From the NCBI GenBank assembly GCA_025057575.1, contig JANXBO010000005.1, forward strand, positions 1 to 64,000: a stretch of 64,000 bases of DNA, read 5' to 3'. The notes beneath the pieces are model-generated. The model saw only the letters and a list, made by a program, of their open reading frames with translations, did no database searches and was not told the origin of the DNA. The position numbers were made by a program, and so were the translations under genes. The number at the start of each line of letters is the position of its first letter. Position 1 is the first letter of the stretch. Origin of the DNA: Candidatus Caldisaccharidevorator malaysiensis. Lineage in GTDB: Bacteria > Armatimonadota > Fervidibacteria > Fervidibacterales > Fervidibacteraceae. Shown here one piece after another: positions 29,309-38,349 of this stretch.

Positions 29309-30499
29309 TTAGAAAGTGGTGCGCTTAGTTTCCATTGCGAAATACAGAAAATGAAGTCTGTTGCGGAAGCGATAAGAACCCCGACCGCCCTCAGTATCAG
29401 GAATAATAACTCCTAATTGCTGCATCCTTCGCAGGAAATTGTCAAAGACATCTCGTGCCTCTGGGTCCAAACGCCGAAGCAGTTCTGCTCTCTGAAAAGC
29501 CAGGTTTCTTGCGTTGCCCGTCAGCACCTGCAGGATTTTGCGATAGCGGGGGCTTCTTATAGCATTGTAAACCTGTGGCTCTAAATACTTTCGTCCAACA
29601 ATTTCTGCCGCTTGGAAGATGCCTTCCCTGGCATCACGATGGTCAATGGTTCCGTCTCTATCCATTCGGAATACTGCGTCACCTATCTCGTGAGCTAAAG
29701 CAGGATGTCCCCCGGCAAAATCCACCATCTCAGTCAGAGCATCGTCCATAACGGTCATTTTCACCCGGTCAAAAGCGCTGCGGAAAAACTCGCCACACTC
29801 GTTCTGGCTCCACAGAGGGATATCCAGTGGAAATAGGACTCTGGCCAAAGATTCATTGTTTTGAATGAGAGCCAATCGCAGGTCTTGGAGACCGACTAAG
29901 ATTAGGGTAAAAGGAATCCTTGTCATTGCCGTCTCGTCGGCGACACTTCTGAGCCAGTCGGCAAATGTCTTAGTCCTTGCTAAGCCGTTAATATCATCCC
30001 AAACCAAAAGCAAGCCTCTTGCTTCGTCTCGCAAGGAGTTGAAAAGTTGTTTTAAGGTTTGAGAAAAATTAACCGTAGCGCTTTGCAGCACATCGGAAGG
30101 TGGTGTAAATTCTATAGTGACCCCAAGTAACCCAACTTGACGGATGTGAGCACGCAGCATCTGTCGCAGTCGTTTATGCCAGGGTTTACCATCGCTCTCC
30201 TGGATCAGCCGGGCGATGCTCCGGCGCACTGCCTCGCTGATATCCTGAACACCTCCAAGGTGAGTGTATGACCCAACCACCTTTAGGTCCCTTTCCACAT
30301 ACCAGCGAACGAACTGAGCAAGTGAAGTCTTGCCAATACCCCTTTCGCCCCCCACAAACACCATCTCAAGTCGTCCCGATAGCGTTTGCCGGATTCGGCT
30401 AACGAGATGTTGCACCTGCTCCTCGCGACCGACAAAAAATTCCGGGGAAATCGGTTGACCCGGTACGAAGGGGCTGTAATCCTTTTCCATAGGTGTCAC
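29309..30499 (-). CDS. Orc1/Cdc6- or STAND-like AAA ATPase (AAA_16) with C-terminal wHTH-like region
   Basis: FFVGREEQVQHLVSRIRQTLSGRLEMVFVGGERGIGKTSLAQFVRWY (Walker A), GLLLVWDDINGLA (Walker B), FTLILVGLQDL (sensor). Confidence 0.78.
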   Translation of the reverse strand: MTPMEKDYSPFVPGQPISPEFFVGREEQVQHLVSRIRQTLSGRLEMVFVGGERGIGKTSLAQFVRWYVERDLKVVGSYTHLGGVQDISEAVRRSIARLIQESDGKPWHKRLRQMLRAHIRQVGLLGVTIEFTPPSDVLQSATVNFSQTLKQLFNSLRDEARGLLLVWDDINGLARTKTFADWLRSVADETAMTRIPFTLILVGLQDLRLALIQNNESLARVLFPLDIPLWSQNECGEFFRSAFDRVKMTVMDDALTEMVDFAGGHPALAHEIGDAVFRMDRDGTIDHRDAREGIFQAAEIVGRKYLEPQVYNAIRSPRYRKILQVLTGNARNLAFQRAELLRRLDPEARDVFDNFLRRMQQLGVIIPDTEGGRGSYRFRNRLHFLYFAMETKRTTF

Positions 30500-30870
30500 A
30501 TCAACACCTCACAAATGGCTTTTTTCCACCTGATCGGTTGTTAATAGTCGCTCTTGTGGATCGGTCCGACAGGAAGCACGACGCTCTAATTGTTGACAGC
30601 GATGACCAGGTAACGACAGCCCCCGTCCTTCGCTTCTGTCGTGGCTCCTTAGGAGTGGCTATTTTGGCAATCATTATCTCATCCCGCCGAACGAATCCTC
30701 AAGGAATCATATCATCTTTCGCCACCTGGTGCTGGCTACGGAGAACGGTCGCTGACCGGCTGGCGGCACCCGAGCCAGCGAGAACCTCTGGTACTGATAA
30801 GTGGTAAGAGGACCAGGATCCTATTTGCTGAGCGATGCGGTTCCTTGCGATTGCCTCCCCGAATGCTCTC

Positions 30871-33800
30871 TTAAGTTCCGGCTGCCCATCGGGATCGCAC
30901 GAGGAAGGGGCGGGACTGAGTTTTTCGTGTAGGTTCGTAATAGGGATAGGCAGTGGAGGGGGCGGTTTTGGCGCGAACGGGATAGCGAGCCCTTAAGCGA
31001 AACTCCCAGGTGATGGTTGCTTTTGCCCCGATTTCCTCAATGTAGAAGATGATCTGGCGGTGGGTCCTTTCATAGCGTTGAATCTTTTTCTGCTCTACCA
31101 GAGCCGACAGGTCTTCGGTGACCGGATCAAATCCTGGTGGAAGTCCGATATCTACCAGGACCATTTTTGCTGCGGCAGGCGTTCGGTTGGTCAACCGCAC
31201 TTGACAGATGACCGTTTCTTTTGTCAAGACTTCCGTTCGGTCGTAGCGGACGGAAATGTCAAGGGGTTCCTCTTCTGGGGGTGGCACCAATGCCCAGGGT
31301 AGGTAAAACCGTGCGACCGCCTGGAATAGAAAACTTCCCTTGCCCTTGAATTCCAGGGTCACTTCATTGGCTCCCTCTCGGGTCGCCGATTGGGCATCGG
31401 CTTGTAAGAGCATATCGCCGGTCTTTTCGTTCAACTGCCATTGCGCGACCGGCTGACCGTTCACCAAGACCTTTAGATCGCCGATCGTGCCTTTGCCAGT
31501 AGCAGCGGCGAGGAAGGCTTTCAGAGACCAGATCGTTGCTTGAGTGGTCTGCCAGGTCCCGAAATTGTCTTTCCTTCGGATGAGATAGGTCAGTGCCTTC
31601 GTTGCCAGATGCAGGTGCCGCCCGTGTCGCAACAGACCGAAAGCCGCCAGACCGGTCGTTTCCAAGTCGCCCGTTTCACCGGCACCGTAGAAAGGTGTGG
31701 TCTCCTTTGTCACCCAGAAGGCTTCCTCTTCGGTCTGCTTGGCGAGGTTGACCAGCCTTTCCGCTGCCCAATCGGCAAGTTCCTTGGCACTTTCCTTCTT
31801 GTCCAGTTCGTAGGCACCGGCGGCAGCGTTCAGAAGGACCGCCAAAGCGTAGGGATCCTGGGCTCCCTTTCGTTCTCTTGACAGGAAGGAAAGGGACTGA
31901 CCGATTGCTGGAGCCCAGTTCGTGGACTGACCAAACTGCTTGGCTGCGGAACTGAGAGCCCAAGCAATGTAGGCGGTCGTTCGCAAAATGTCGCTCTGCC
32001 GGTTGATCGCCCCTTCGGCGATCCCGTGCCGGTCGGGCTCCCAGGAACCGTCTTTCTTCTGCTGACTAATGAGCCACTGTCCCGTTCGGGCGATCAGATT
32101 CTCGTCCACATTGTGGACCCGACCCATATCGGAAAACTGAAGGAGCCCGTAGGCAGTTAAGACTTTGTGAGCCGGGGGGTCCCCAAACCAACTGAACCCG
32201 CCACCCGGAACTTCAAAAGTCAAAAGCCTCTGGTAACCGATGGTAATGAAATGGCGGGCTTTCATCTCGGTCTCGGGCTGTGCCTGACCGGTCTTTCTTA
32301 GGTAGTCCAAGATCAGGACATTGGGGTAGGTCACGCTACTGGTCTGCTCAAAGCAACCGAAGGGCATCCGGAGAAGATTTTCCAGACCGTCCATTACCTG
32401 AGAAAAAGCACCGGGGTAAACCTTCACCCAGATGCGGCTGGCACCGTCAATGGCAGCGTCGGGAACCTTCAAGGTCACTCTCTTGACGACGGACTTTTGG
32501 TCTTCCGCCACCATCTGATCACTCACGCTGCTCATTATCTCTTTGCCGTCCGGGACCACTTCAATGGTCCTCTTGACGGCATCGCTCATCACTTCTCCGT
32601 AAGCGAAGAGGGTCAGCGGATAGTGCCCGTGGCGAGACGCCTTGATCCGGAAGGAGACAGAGGAAACCTCGTTGGGTTCCAGGGACACAACGGGCTGGGC
32701 AGCGCTCAACAGGTCCAGCCCTTGAGGCACTTCCAATTTCAGGCGGACCCTTTGGGGCTTTGCCAGATAGTTGTAAAGGGCAGCAGGGATTTCCACCTCG
32801 TCGCCCTCAGTCAGCACCCTCGGCAAGTCCAGATCTACAAAGAAATCCTGAAAGACCCGGATGGGAGCGGTCGTGCTGCCGAGGAGCCCGGACCGGCTAT
32901 TGGCGGTGGCGGTCAGCCTCCAGGTGGTAATGGAGTCGGCAAGAGCCACCTTCATTGTTGCCCGCCCGTCCCGATCGGTTATCAATTGAGGGATGACCAG
33001 AAGGGTTTCGGGAAAGAACTGGCGGATGCGAACGGGTTGAGCACCGGGACCTTGTTCACCCGCAACGGCTGTCGCTTCTGCCAACGCAATTCCAGGTGGT
33101 CCCGCTGCGCCTACCTGTCCCACAGGACCCAGGGGGGCAACCCGCCGGGCGAAGACCGGACCGTCGGCAAAAATGGCGTCGTGAAGACGCCAGACTTCAA
33201 CCGGAACTCCCCGCCGGACGAAGGCGACCCAATCGTCGTCGCTGCCCCTCTTCCTGTCTATTCCGCCGCTGATCAGGCGAAATCCCTCTCCCCAATGGGA
33301 GCCCATCATTTCAATCCCATAAGGGATTCCTAAGGGATCACGAATATCAGCCGGAGAAAGAAGTCTCGCCCTCACCAGTTCCGGTAGAGGATCGGTTGCA
33401 CCAGGGTAATGACCCTTCAGTCTCCGGTAAGTCTCAAAAGCCTTTCGGATTTTATTTGCTGCCGTCCCCAAATGCTCTTGCCAGACCTGCTGGACCTTCT
33501 GCAACTTCTCCTGGTAGGTGCTGGCGCGCAAAGAGTAAGAGGGCTCTGGTGCCATCGCCGCTAAGAGGACCTGAGCCGCTCTCTGGACGGCGGGGGCGGG
33601 TTCGGTCTCCCGTCTCAACAGGATGGGTCTGAGTTCCCAACCGTGCACTTCATAGCGGGGTTTCAGAAGTTCTTCCTCAAGAAGAAAGTAGAGTCTCTCC
33701 AGCCCAGGCTGCGCCTCTGCCAGAGCGAAGAGGCTTTCGTCAACGATTTGAAAACCGATGGCAGCCCGGACGGGTTTGCCCTTCTGATCCTTCACCTGAA

Positions 33801-35643
33801 AAGACAGGCTGGCTTCCTCGCCGGGACGATATTGATTTTTGTCCGTTTGGACCGTTATCTGAAGCGAGTCGGCAGGTTCAACGATAACCAGTTTCGTGTC
33901 CCGAATGAAATCCCCTTCGGGAGTAATCCGATAAGCGTGCAAAAGAAGGGTCCCCACCATATCAGGCGTCACCGTGATGCTGAGGGAACCCCTTCCCCCC
34001 TGAAGGTCAATGGTTCTGGTTAGGATCGTCTGCCGATTCACGATAGCGTCCAGGAAGACGGGCTGGTTGTTCCCTTTGGCGGATCGGGCGAGGATTTGGC
34101 AGTTGATCGTGTCACCGACTTTGGCGACTGCTTTATCCAGACGAAGAAGCACCTGGTCCGGTTGTGCTGACAGTGGAAGGTTCCTCTCGTATTTGGCAAC
34201 GGACCCTTTATCGTCCACCGCTTGACCTCGGATCGTCAGGCTGGGACCCCAATCACCTTCCCCAAAACCCGGACGGACGCGGATAGCGACTTGTCTTCTC
34301 CTCCCGAAAGGCGGAGCGCCCCCTCCGGCATCAACGATTGCCGACGCTGGGATCGTGACCGTTACTTCCCCGATGCCCGTTTTGTCCGTCTGCCCCTTTC
34401 CTCGGAAGACCTCTTTGGTGCCGTCCAACCCGAAGATCGTTAGGTCAAACCGGCACGAAGCGGGTGATCCGTCGGGATAAGTGGTGACGACGAAAAGCCT
34501 CATTGGAATCTGCGGCTTCAGACTCCGGCTCTCAGGGACGACCGCCACCTCAATGGGCTGAGAACTGACAGGGAGAGTGATGACCGATCGCTCCTCCTGC
34601 TTGGCACTATCGGTGACGGTCACTTCCAGTTTCACCAGAGCCTTCCCTCCCTCAAGGGGAAGACCGACCAGCGTCTCTGGAAGGCGCGTCTCAAAGGTCC
34701 AAAACCCTTTGTCGTCCAGTCGTCCCTTCAACTCGCCAATGGGATGCCAACCGGCGGCAAAAGTCGCCAGAGCAACTTCAACGGTCCCTTTGGCGACGGG
34801 CTTGCCGAAAAAGTAATCCGCTTGGACCCGACCCGATATCGTCTGTCCCGGTAAGTAATAGGTCTTATCTGTTTCCACCTTGACCTGAAACTTGGGAAGG
34901 ACATAGCGCTGAACATTAAAAGTCTTTTCGGCTGAAGCGATGGGCGACGGGCTCTTTTGATCCAAGGACGGGATCACTGCCGTCACCCGGTAGGTCCCTA
35001 AGGTGACCTCGTCGGCGAGGGGAAACGCTCCGGCGGCAATTCCAAAATCGGAAGTCGTTGCCTCTTCCTTCAGGACCTTGTTTCCTTTCGGGTCATAAAT
35101 CTCAAAAATGATCTTTCTGCCAGCCAGTGCCGACTGGTTCGCACGGGACAGGGCTAACGCCCTTATGTGGACGGTCTGTCCGGGCTGATAGAGAGGCTTA
35201 TCGGTCGTCAAAAGAATCTGTCCTGCTTCCACAACCTGAATCTCTCTTGAGAACTCTTCTTTCCCCCGAGGCGTGTTGGCTTCAACGATCAGGCGGTAGG
35301 AACCCACCTTTTCGGGGACCTTCCAAGACGCTGACAGGGATCCCGACCGATCGGTTGATCCTTCAAAAAGGAGATCGATCTTGCCGAGGCGCTCTAAGCG
35401 GATGGAAACTTGGGCAGGAAGGGGCGACTGGGAAAGACGGTCCAGACAGGCGAGGCGAAAGGAAACTCTGCTTCCCGCCAGCCATCGGTCCTGACCGATC
35501 ACTTGAAGGTCTATTGGGGACGGGACGAAGGGGGACTGTTCAGTTTGTCGGGACCACTTCTGAGCGCTGAGAGCCGTCAGCAAAAGAGCCAAAAGGGGAA
35601 GTCCACAGAGCACTGCTGTTCGTTGGAAAGTCATCATCGTCAC
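30871..35643 (-). CDS. Bacterial alpha-2-macroglobulin family protein
   Basis: 1590 aa; MG2 motif (ILLTTDKPLYQPGQTVHIRALALS), A2M domain (DSITTWRLTATANSRSGLLGSTTAPIRVFQDFFVDLDLPRVLTEGDEVEIPAALYNY), thioester PFGCFEQTSS, terpenoid-cyclase-like TED domain. Confidence 0.93.
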   Translation of the reverse strand: MTMMTFQRTAVLCGLPLLALLLTALSAQKWSRQTEQSPFVPSPIDLQVIGQDRWLAGSRVSFRLACLDRLSQSPLPAQVSIRLERLGKIDLLFEGSTDRSGSLSASWKVPEKVGSYRLIVEANTPRGKEEFSREIQVVEAGQILLTTDKPLYQPGQTVHIRALALSRANQSALAGRKIIFEIYDPKGNKVLKEEATTSDFGIAAGAFPLADEVTLGTYRVTAVIPSLDQKSPSPIASAEKTFNVQRYVLPKFQVKVETDKTYYLPGQTISGRVQADYFFGKPVAKGTVEVALATFAAGWHPIGELKGRLDDKGFWTFETRLPETLVGLPLEGGKALVKLEVTVTDSAKQEERSVITLPVSSQPIEVAVVPESRSLKPQIPMRLFVVTTYPDGSPASCRFDLTIFGLDGTKEVFRGKGQTDKTGIGEVTVTIPASAIVDAGGGAPPFGRRRQVAIRVRPGFGEGDWGPSLTIRGQAVDDKGSVAKYERNLPLSAQPDQVLLRLDKAVAKVGDTINCQILARSAKGNNQPVFLDAIVNRQTILTRTIDLQGGRGSLSITVTPDMVGTLLLHAYRITPEGDFIRDTKLVIVEPADSLQITVQTDKNQYRPGEEASLSFQVKDQKGKPVRAAIGFQIVDESLFALAEAQPGLERLYFLLEEELLKPRYEVHGWELRPILLRRETEPAPAVQRAAQVLLAAMAPEPSYSLRASTYQEKLQKVQQVWQEHLGTAANKIRKAFETYRRLKGHYPGATDPLPELVRARLLSPADIRDPLGIPYGIEMMGSHWGEGFRLISGGIDRKRGSDDDWVAFVRRGVPVEVWRLHDAIFADGPVFARRVAPLGPVGQVGAAGPPGIALAEATAVAGEQGPGAQPVRIRQFFPETLLVIPQLITDRDGRATMKVALADSITTWRLTATANSRSGLLGSTTAPIRVFQDFFVDLDLPRVLTEGDEVEIPAALYNYLAKPQRVRLKLEVPQGLDLLSAAQPVVSLEPNEVSSVSFRIKASRHGHYPLTLFAYGEVMSDAVKRTIEVVPDGKEIMSSVSDQMVAEDQKSVVKRVTLKVPDAAIDGASRIWVKVYPGAFSQVMDGLENLLRMPFGCFEQTSSVTYPNVLILDYLRKTGQAQPETEMKARHFITIGYQRLLTFEVPGGGFSWFGDPPAHKVLTAYGLLQFSDMGRVHNVDENLIARTGQWLISQQKKDGSWEPDRHGIAEGAINRQSDILRTTAYIAWALSSAAKQFGQSTNWAPAIGQSLSFLSRERKGAQDPYALAVLLNAAAGAYELDKKESAKELADWAAERLVNLAKQTEEEAFWVTKETTPFYGAGETGDLETTGLAAFGLLRHGRHLHLATKALTYLIRRKDNFGTWQTTQATIWSLKAFLAAATGKGTIGDLKVLVNGQPVAQWQLNEKTGDMLLQADAQSATREGANEVTLEFKGKGSFLFQAVARFYLPWALVPPPEEEPLDISVRYDRTEVLTKETVICQVRLTNRTPAAAKMVLVDIGLPPGFDPVTEDLSALVEQKKIQRYERTHRQIIFYIEEIGAKATITWEFRLRARYPVRAKTAPSTAYPYYEPTRKTQSRPFLVRSRWAAGT

Positions 35644-35741
35644 CTCTCTCGCTTCTTTGGACGGAACGAGGACCTACCTTTGTTCCCTTTTGGCACAATA
35701 AAATTTTTTGGGAAAAATAGAAACGGGGGGCAAGACGCAGC

Positions 35742-35856
35742 TCTCATCTTAGGAGACGAATAGGAGGATTCCGTGAATCTGGTTTTTTGTGAAGGCTGAA
35801 CCAGTAGACCAAAGCACGGTGTCCGGGGGCGGAGATGAGACCCGGAAAAAGGGTCT
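35742..35856 (+). other. Candidate structured 5' leader RNA upstream of the prepilin-like gene
   Basis: Several perfect complementarities: TCTCATCT (35742-35749)/AGATGAGA (35833-35840); GATTC-cgt-GAATC (35767-35779); CTGGTT (35779-35784)/AACCAG (35799-35804); TCCGGG (35822-35827)/CCCGGA (35841-35846); AGACCC (35838-35843)/GGGTCT (35851-35856). Some pairings are mutually exclusive. No known riboswitch class recognised. Confidence 0.25.
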
Positions 35857-35916
35857 TTACAAAAGGGCTGAACGATGCTAATGATGAAATGTTTCATTCT
35901 AACAGGAGGGGTTGAG

Positions 35917-36768
35917 ATGAGAGATTGTCATCGGCGAGTTGTTGACGGTCGTGGGTTCACTCTCATTGAGCTTCTGGTGGTGATCGCTATCATCGCCATT
36001 TTGGCTGCGATTCTGTTCCCCGTGTTCAGCCAGGCACGGGAGAAGGCTCGGTCGGCATCCTGCTTGTCTAACGGGAAGAACATTGGCACGGCAATGAGTA
36101 TGTATATGGGGGATTACGACGAAGTCGTTTATGCCTGGGTGACTCGCGCACCGGGCAATCCCCGGACTGGTCCCAACTGCCCTGCCGATCCGGAGAACTG
36201 CCGGACCAATGTGGTGGTCTGGACCCAGCAGTTCCAGCCCTATCTAAGAAACAAGCAGGTCCTCTACTGTCCGTCCTTCAACGAGGAGGTTCTCAAGAAC
36301 AATGCGGCTCATCCTAATTGCGACGGAGCGGGAATAATTCCCTGGTTCCCGGCTTTCTACTACTATTCTCACTACGGGGTTGCCCACTCCGCCATTTTTG
36401 GTGAATGCACGACCACCTATCCCAGAAACGCTTTTCCAGGGAACGCCGTTGACTTTAGTCCACCTGTGCGGACCCTGGCTGCCATTCGCCGACCATCAGA
36501 AATCGCCATTTTGCAAGACAACTTCACGGCGCAAATCAATCAGGCGGCTTTTGGCATTCCCTATGTGATTGGAACCGCCTTTGGTTGCGAATGCGGCTGG
36601 GAAGGCGTTGGCGAAAGCCGGCATCATAGGGGATGCAACTACATCTTTTTGGATGGTCATGCCAAGTTGATCCAGGGCAATGTAGAAAGAACCCCGCAGA
36701 TCTCCTGCCCAGGCGCCTTTGGGGTGCCCGATTGCGTCTGTGCTGCTTATACGACTTACGACTACTAA
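35917..36768 (+). CDS. Prepilin-like protein with type IV N-methylation signal and H-X9-DG C-terminal motif (DUF1559/SBP_bac_10-like)
   Basis: [34 protein letters not shown]-terminal [15 protein letters not shown] at 35917 preceded by AGGAGGGG. Confidence 0.88.
   Translation: MRDCHRRVVDGRGFTLIELLVVIAIIAILAAILFPVFSQAREKARSASCLSNGKNIGTAMSMYMGDYDEVVYAWVTRAPGNPRTGPNCPADPENCRTNVVVWTQQFQPYLRNKQVLYCPSFNEEVLKNNAAHPNCDGAGIIPWFPAFYYYSHYGVAHSAIFGECTTTYPRNAFPGNAVDFSPPVRTLAAIRRPSEIAILQDNFTAQINQAAFGIPYVIGTAFGCECGWEGVGESRHHRGCNYIFLDGHAKLIQGNVERTPQISCPGAFGVPDCVCAAYTTYDY
35955..36005 (+). repeat. 51-nt perfect direct repeat, copy 1 (prepilin signal segment)
   Basis: gttcactctcattgagcttctggtggtgatcgctatcatcgccattttggc, identical to 37090-37140. 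Confidence 0.95.
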
Positions 36769-36784
36769 GAAGGCGGTGGGGTTG

Positions 36785-36934
36785 ATGAAGAAGGCTTGGG
36801 TTGGTGTCATTGCCGTCGTCATCATTATCCTCTGCGTGGGTTACCTGGTCAAGACCTTTGTCCTTCCGCCACCGCAGCCCCCTGCCGATCCAAACGCTCC
36901 AAGGGCAGGACACGCAGCGCCCTTGCTTGAGTGA
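36785..36934 (+). CDS. Small single-TM protein with Pro-rich tail
   Basis: MKKAWVGVIAVVIIILCVGYLVKTFVLPPPQPPADPNAPRAGHAAPLLE; sits 16 nt downstream of the prepilin-like gene. Confidence 0.62.
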   Translation: MKKAWVGVIAVVIIILCVGYLVKTFVLPPPQPPADPNAPRAGHAAPLLE

Positions 36935-37048
36935 TGGATGACCGCGCGCAGTTTCCGATTGTCTGCTAACCCGCAGAGCAGTTGTAAGAAGGAAGTTTTG
37001 TTATTTTCGAAAAAGGAATTAACTCAGGCGAAAGGAGGGGACACCGTA

Positions 37049-37939
37049 ATGGATGCAGTGCCGCGTCGCAAAAGCCGGTTTCTGTCCGCGTTCACTCTCA
37101 TTGAGCTTCTGGTGGTGATCGCTATCATCGCCATTTTGGCGTCTATTCTGTTTCCGGTCTTCAGCCAGGCTCGGGAGAAGGCTCGTCAGTCTACCTGCAC
37201 CAGTAACTTTCGCAATGTCAGCATGGCGATATCGCAATATTCTCAGGATTACGACGAACTTTTCCCGATGACTCGTCTTTTTCCGACAATCTCAGGGCAT
37301 TCTTATGTGACGTCTCCACCGGACGCCAGACCGACCTCAGCGTTTATCATTGGTTTGCGGAGCACTTACTGGGTCAACAGCACCCAGCCGTATCTGCGAA
37401 ACTACGATTTGCACCGGTGTCCTTCCGCGGTTCCAACCGACTACTTTGGAATTGCTGGTCAAGTCGTTGCCGGAAGACTGTTCGCTTACAGTTACTTCTT
37501 CAATCGCCTTCTGGCGGTGTATCACCAAGCGGGCATAATGAACCCGACAAAGGTCATTGCGGTGTGGGAAGCGGCAGGCAATATGGCGATTCAGGTGACG
37601 GCAGGACACTCCCCGGCGATTGTTGACCCACCGGACAATGACCCAGCGACCTTCCCCAATGTTTACAGACCGGAGCCACCCTGCCCGCCTGGCACCACTT
37701 CGTGGATGTATAGCATCTCGTGGGACCACACTGCGCCTTCGGGGGTTCAGTGGCGACCCAATCTCCAGGTTCATACAGGCGGGACCGTCTATTCCTACGG
37801 GGACGGTCACGTTAAGTGGCAGCGCAACCCCGGACACTGGGATCAGTCGCCGTGGGCAAGCCTGACCGCCGTTGGGTCTGCAGAAAGTTACTGGTGGAGC
37901 GGATGCGCCCCTTATTTGTTCCGACCAGTCGTTCAGTAA
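37049..37939 (+). CDS. Second prepilin-like protein with H-X9-DG motif
   Basis: [34 protein letters not shown]-terminal H-TGGTVYSYG-DG. ATG at 37049 preceded by AAAGGAGGGG. Confidence 0.88.
   Translation: MDAVPRRKSRFLSAFTLIELLVVIAIIAILASILFPVFSQAREKARQSTCTSNFRNVSMAISQYSQDYDELFPMTRLFPTISGHSYVTSPPDARPTSAFIIGLRSTYWVNSTQPYLRNYDLHRCPSAVPTDYFGIAGQVVAGRLFAYSYFFNRLLAVYHQAGIMNPTKVIAVWEAAGNMAIQVTAGHSPAIVDPPDNDPATFPNVYRPEPPCPPGTTSWMYSISWDHTAPSGVQWRPNLQVHTGGTVYSYGDGHVKWQRNPGHWDQSPWASLTAVGSAESYWWSGCAPYLFRPVVQ
37090..37140 (+). repeat. 51-nt perfect direct repeat, copy 2
   Basis: Identical to 35955-36005. Confidence 0.95.
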
Positions 37940-37958
37940 AGGGATAGAGGTGGTTCCC

Positions 37959-38180
37959 GTGAACAGGACCGTCGTTGCCATTGTGTTGGTGATTGTTGCC
38001 GTATTGGCTTTGTTTTGGGCTTTTCTAGGTCGCCCAAACTACCCAAAGCGGTATGAAGGTGAGATGCCTTCTGGACCAGGTGCTCCCGCGGTGATGGACC
38101 GACCAATGGGCGTGGGTGGGGGCGGTGGCGGTCAGCCGGTAGCGCCTCAGCAACCTCAGGCGGGCACCCAGCCCTTCTGA
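37959..38180 (+). CDS. Small single-TM protein with Gly/Pro/Gln-rich tail
   Basis: GTG start; VNRTVVAIVLVIVAVLALFWAFLGRPNYPKRYEGEMPSGPGAPAVMDRPMGVGGGGGGQPVAPQQPQAGTQPF. Confidence 0.6.
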   Translation: MNRTVVAIVLVIVAVLALFWAFLGRPNYPKRYEGEMPSGPGAPAVMDRPMGVGGGGGGQPVAPQQPQAGTQPF

Positions 38181-38349
38181 TTTTCTTCTTTTTGGGCGGA
38201 GCCGACGGTTGAAAAACGTCAGAGCGGTCTCCGGCAGGTCAAGTGGGGATTCGTGTTGTGATTGATTGGTAGGCAGTGTCTTCTTTCCCTGACGGAAGCC
38301 TCACAATCTTCTCAGCAGGTTCACAAGCGTTGGCAACTGGCACAGGAAA

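Noticed and set aside
30493-30807. 104-aa plus-strand ORF in the gap between the AAA_16 and A2M genes
   Set aside because: No RBS or recognisable similarity; starts inside the divergent gene.
32497-33333. 278-aa plus-strand ORF inside the A2M gene
   Set aside because: Opposite-strand shadow ORF in a long, clearly coding A2M gene.
35742-35856. Known c-di-GMP-I (GEMM) riboswitch
   Set aside because: Location before a prepilin gene is suggestive, but the conserved GEMM tetraloop-receptor and ligand-binding motifs are not visible; kept only as an unclassified structure.
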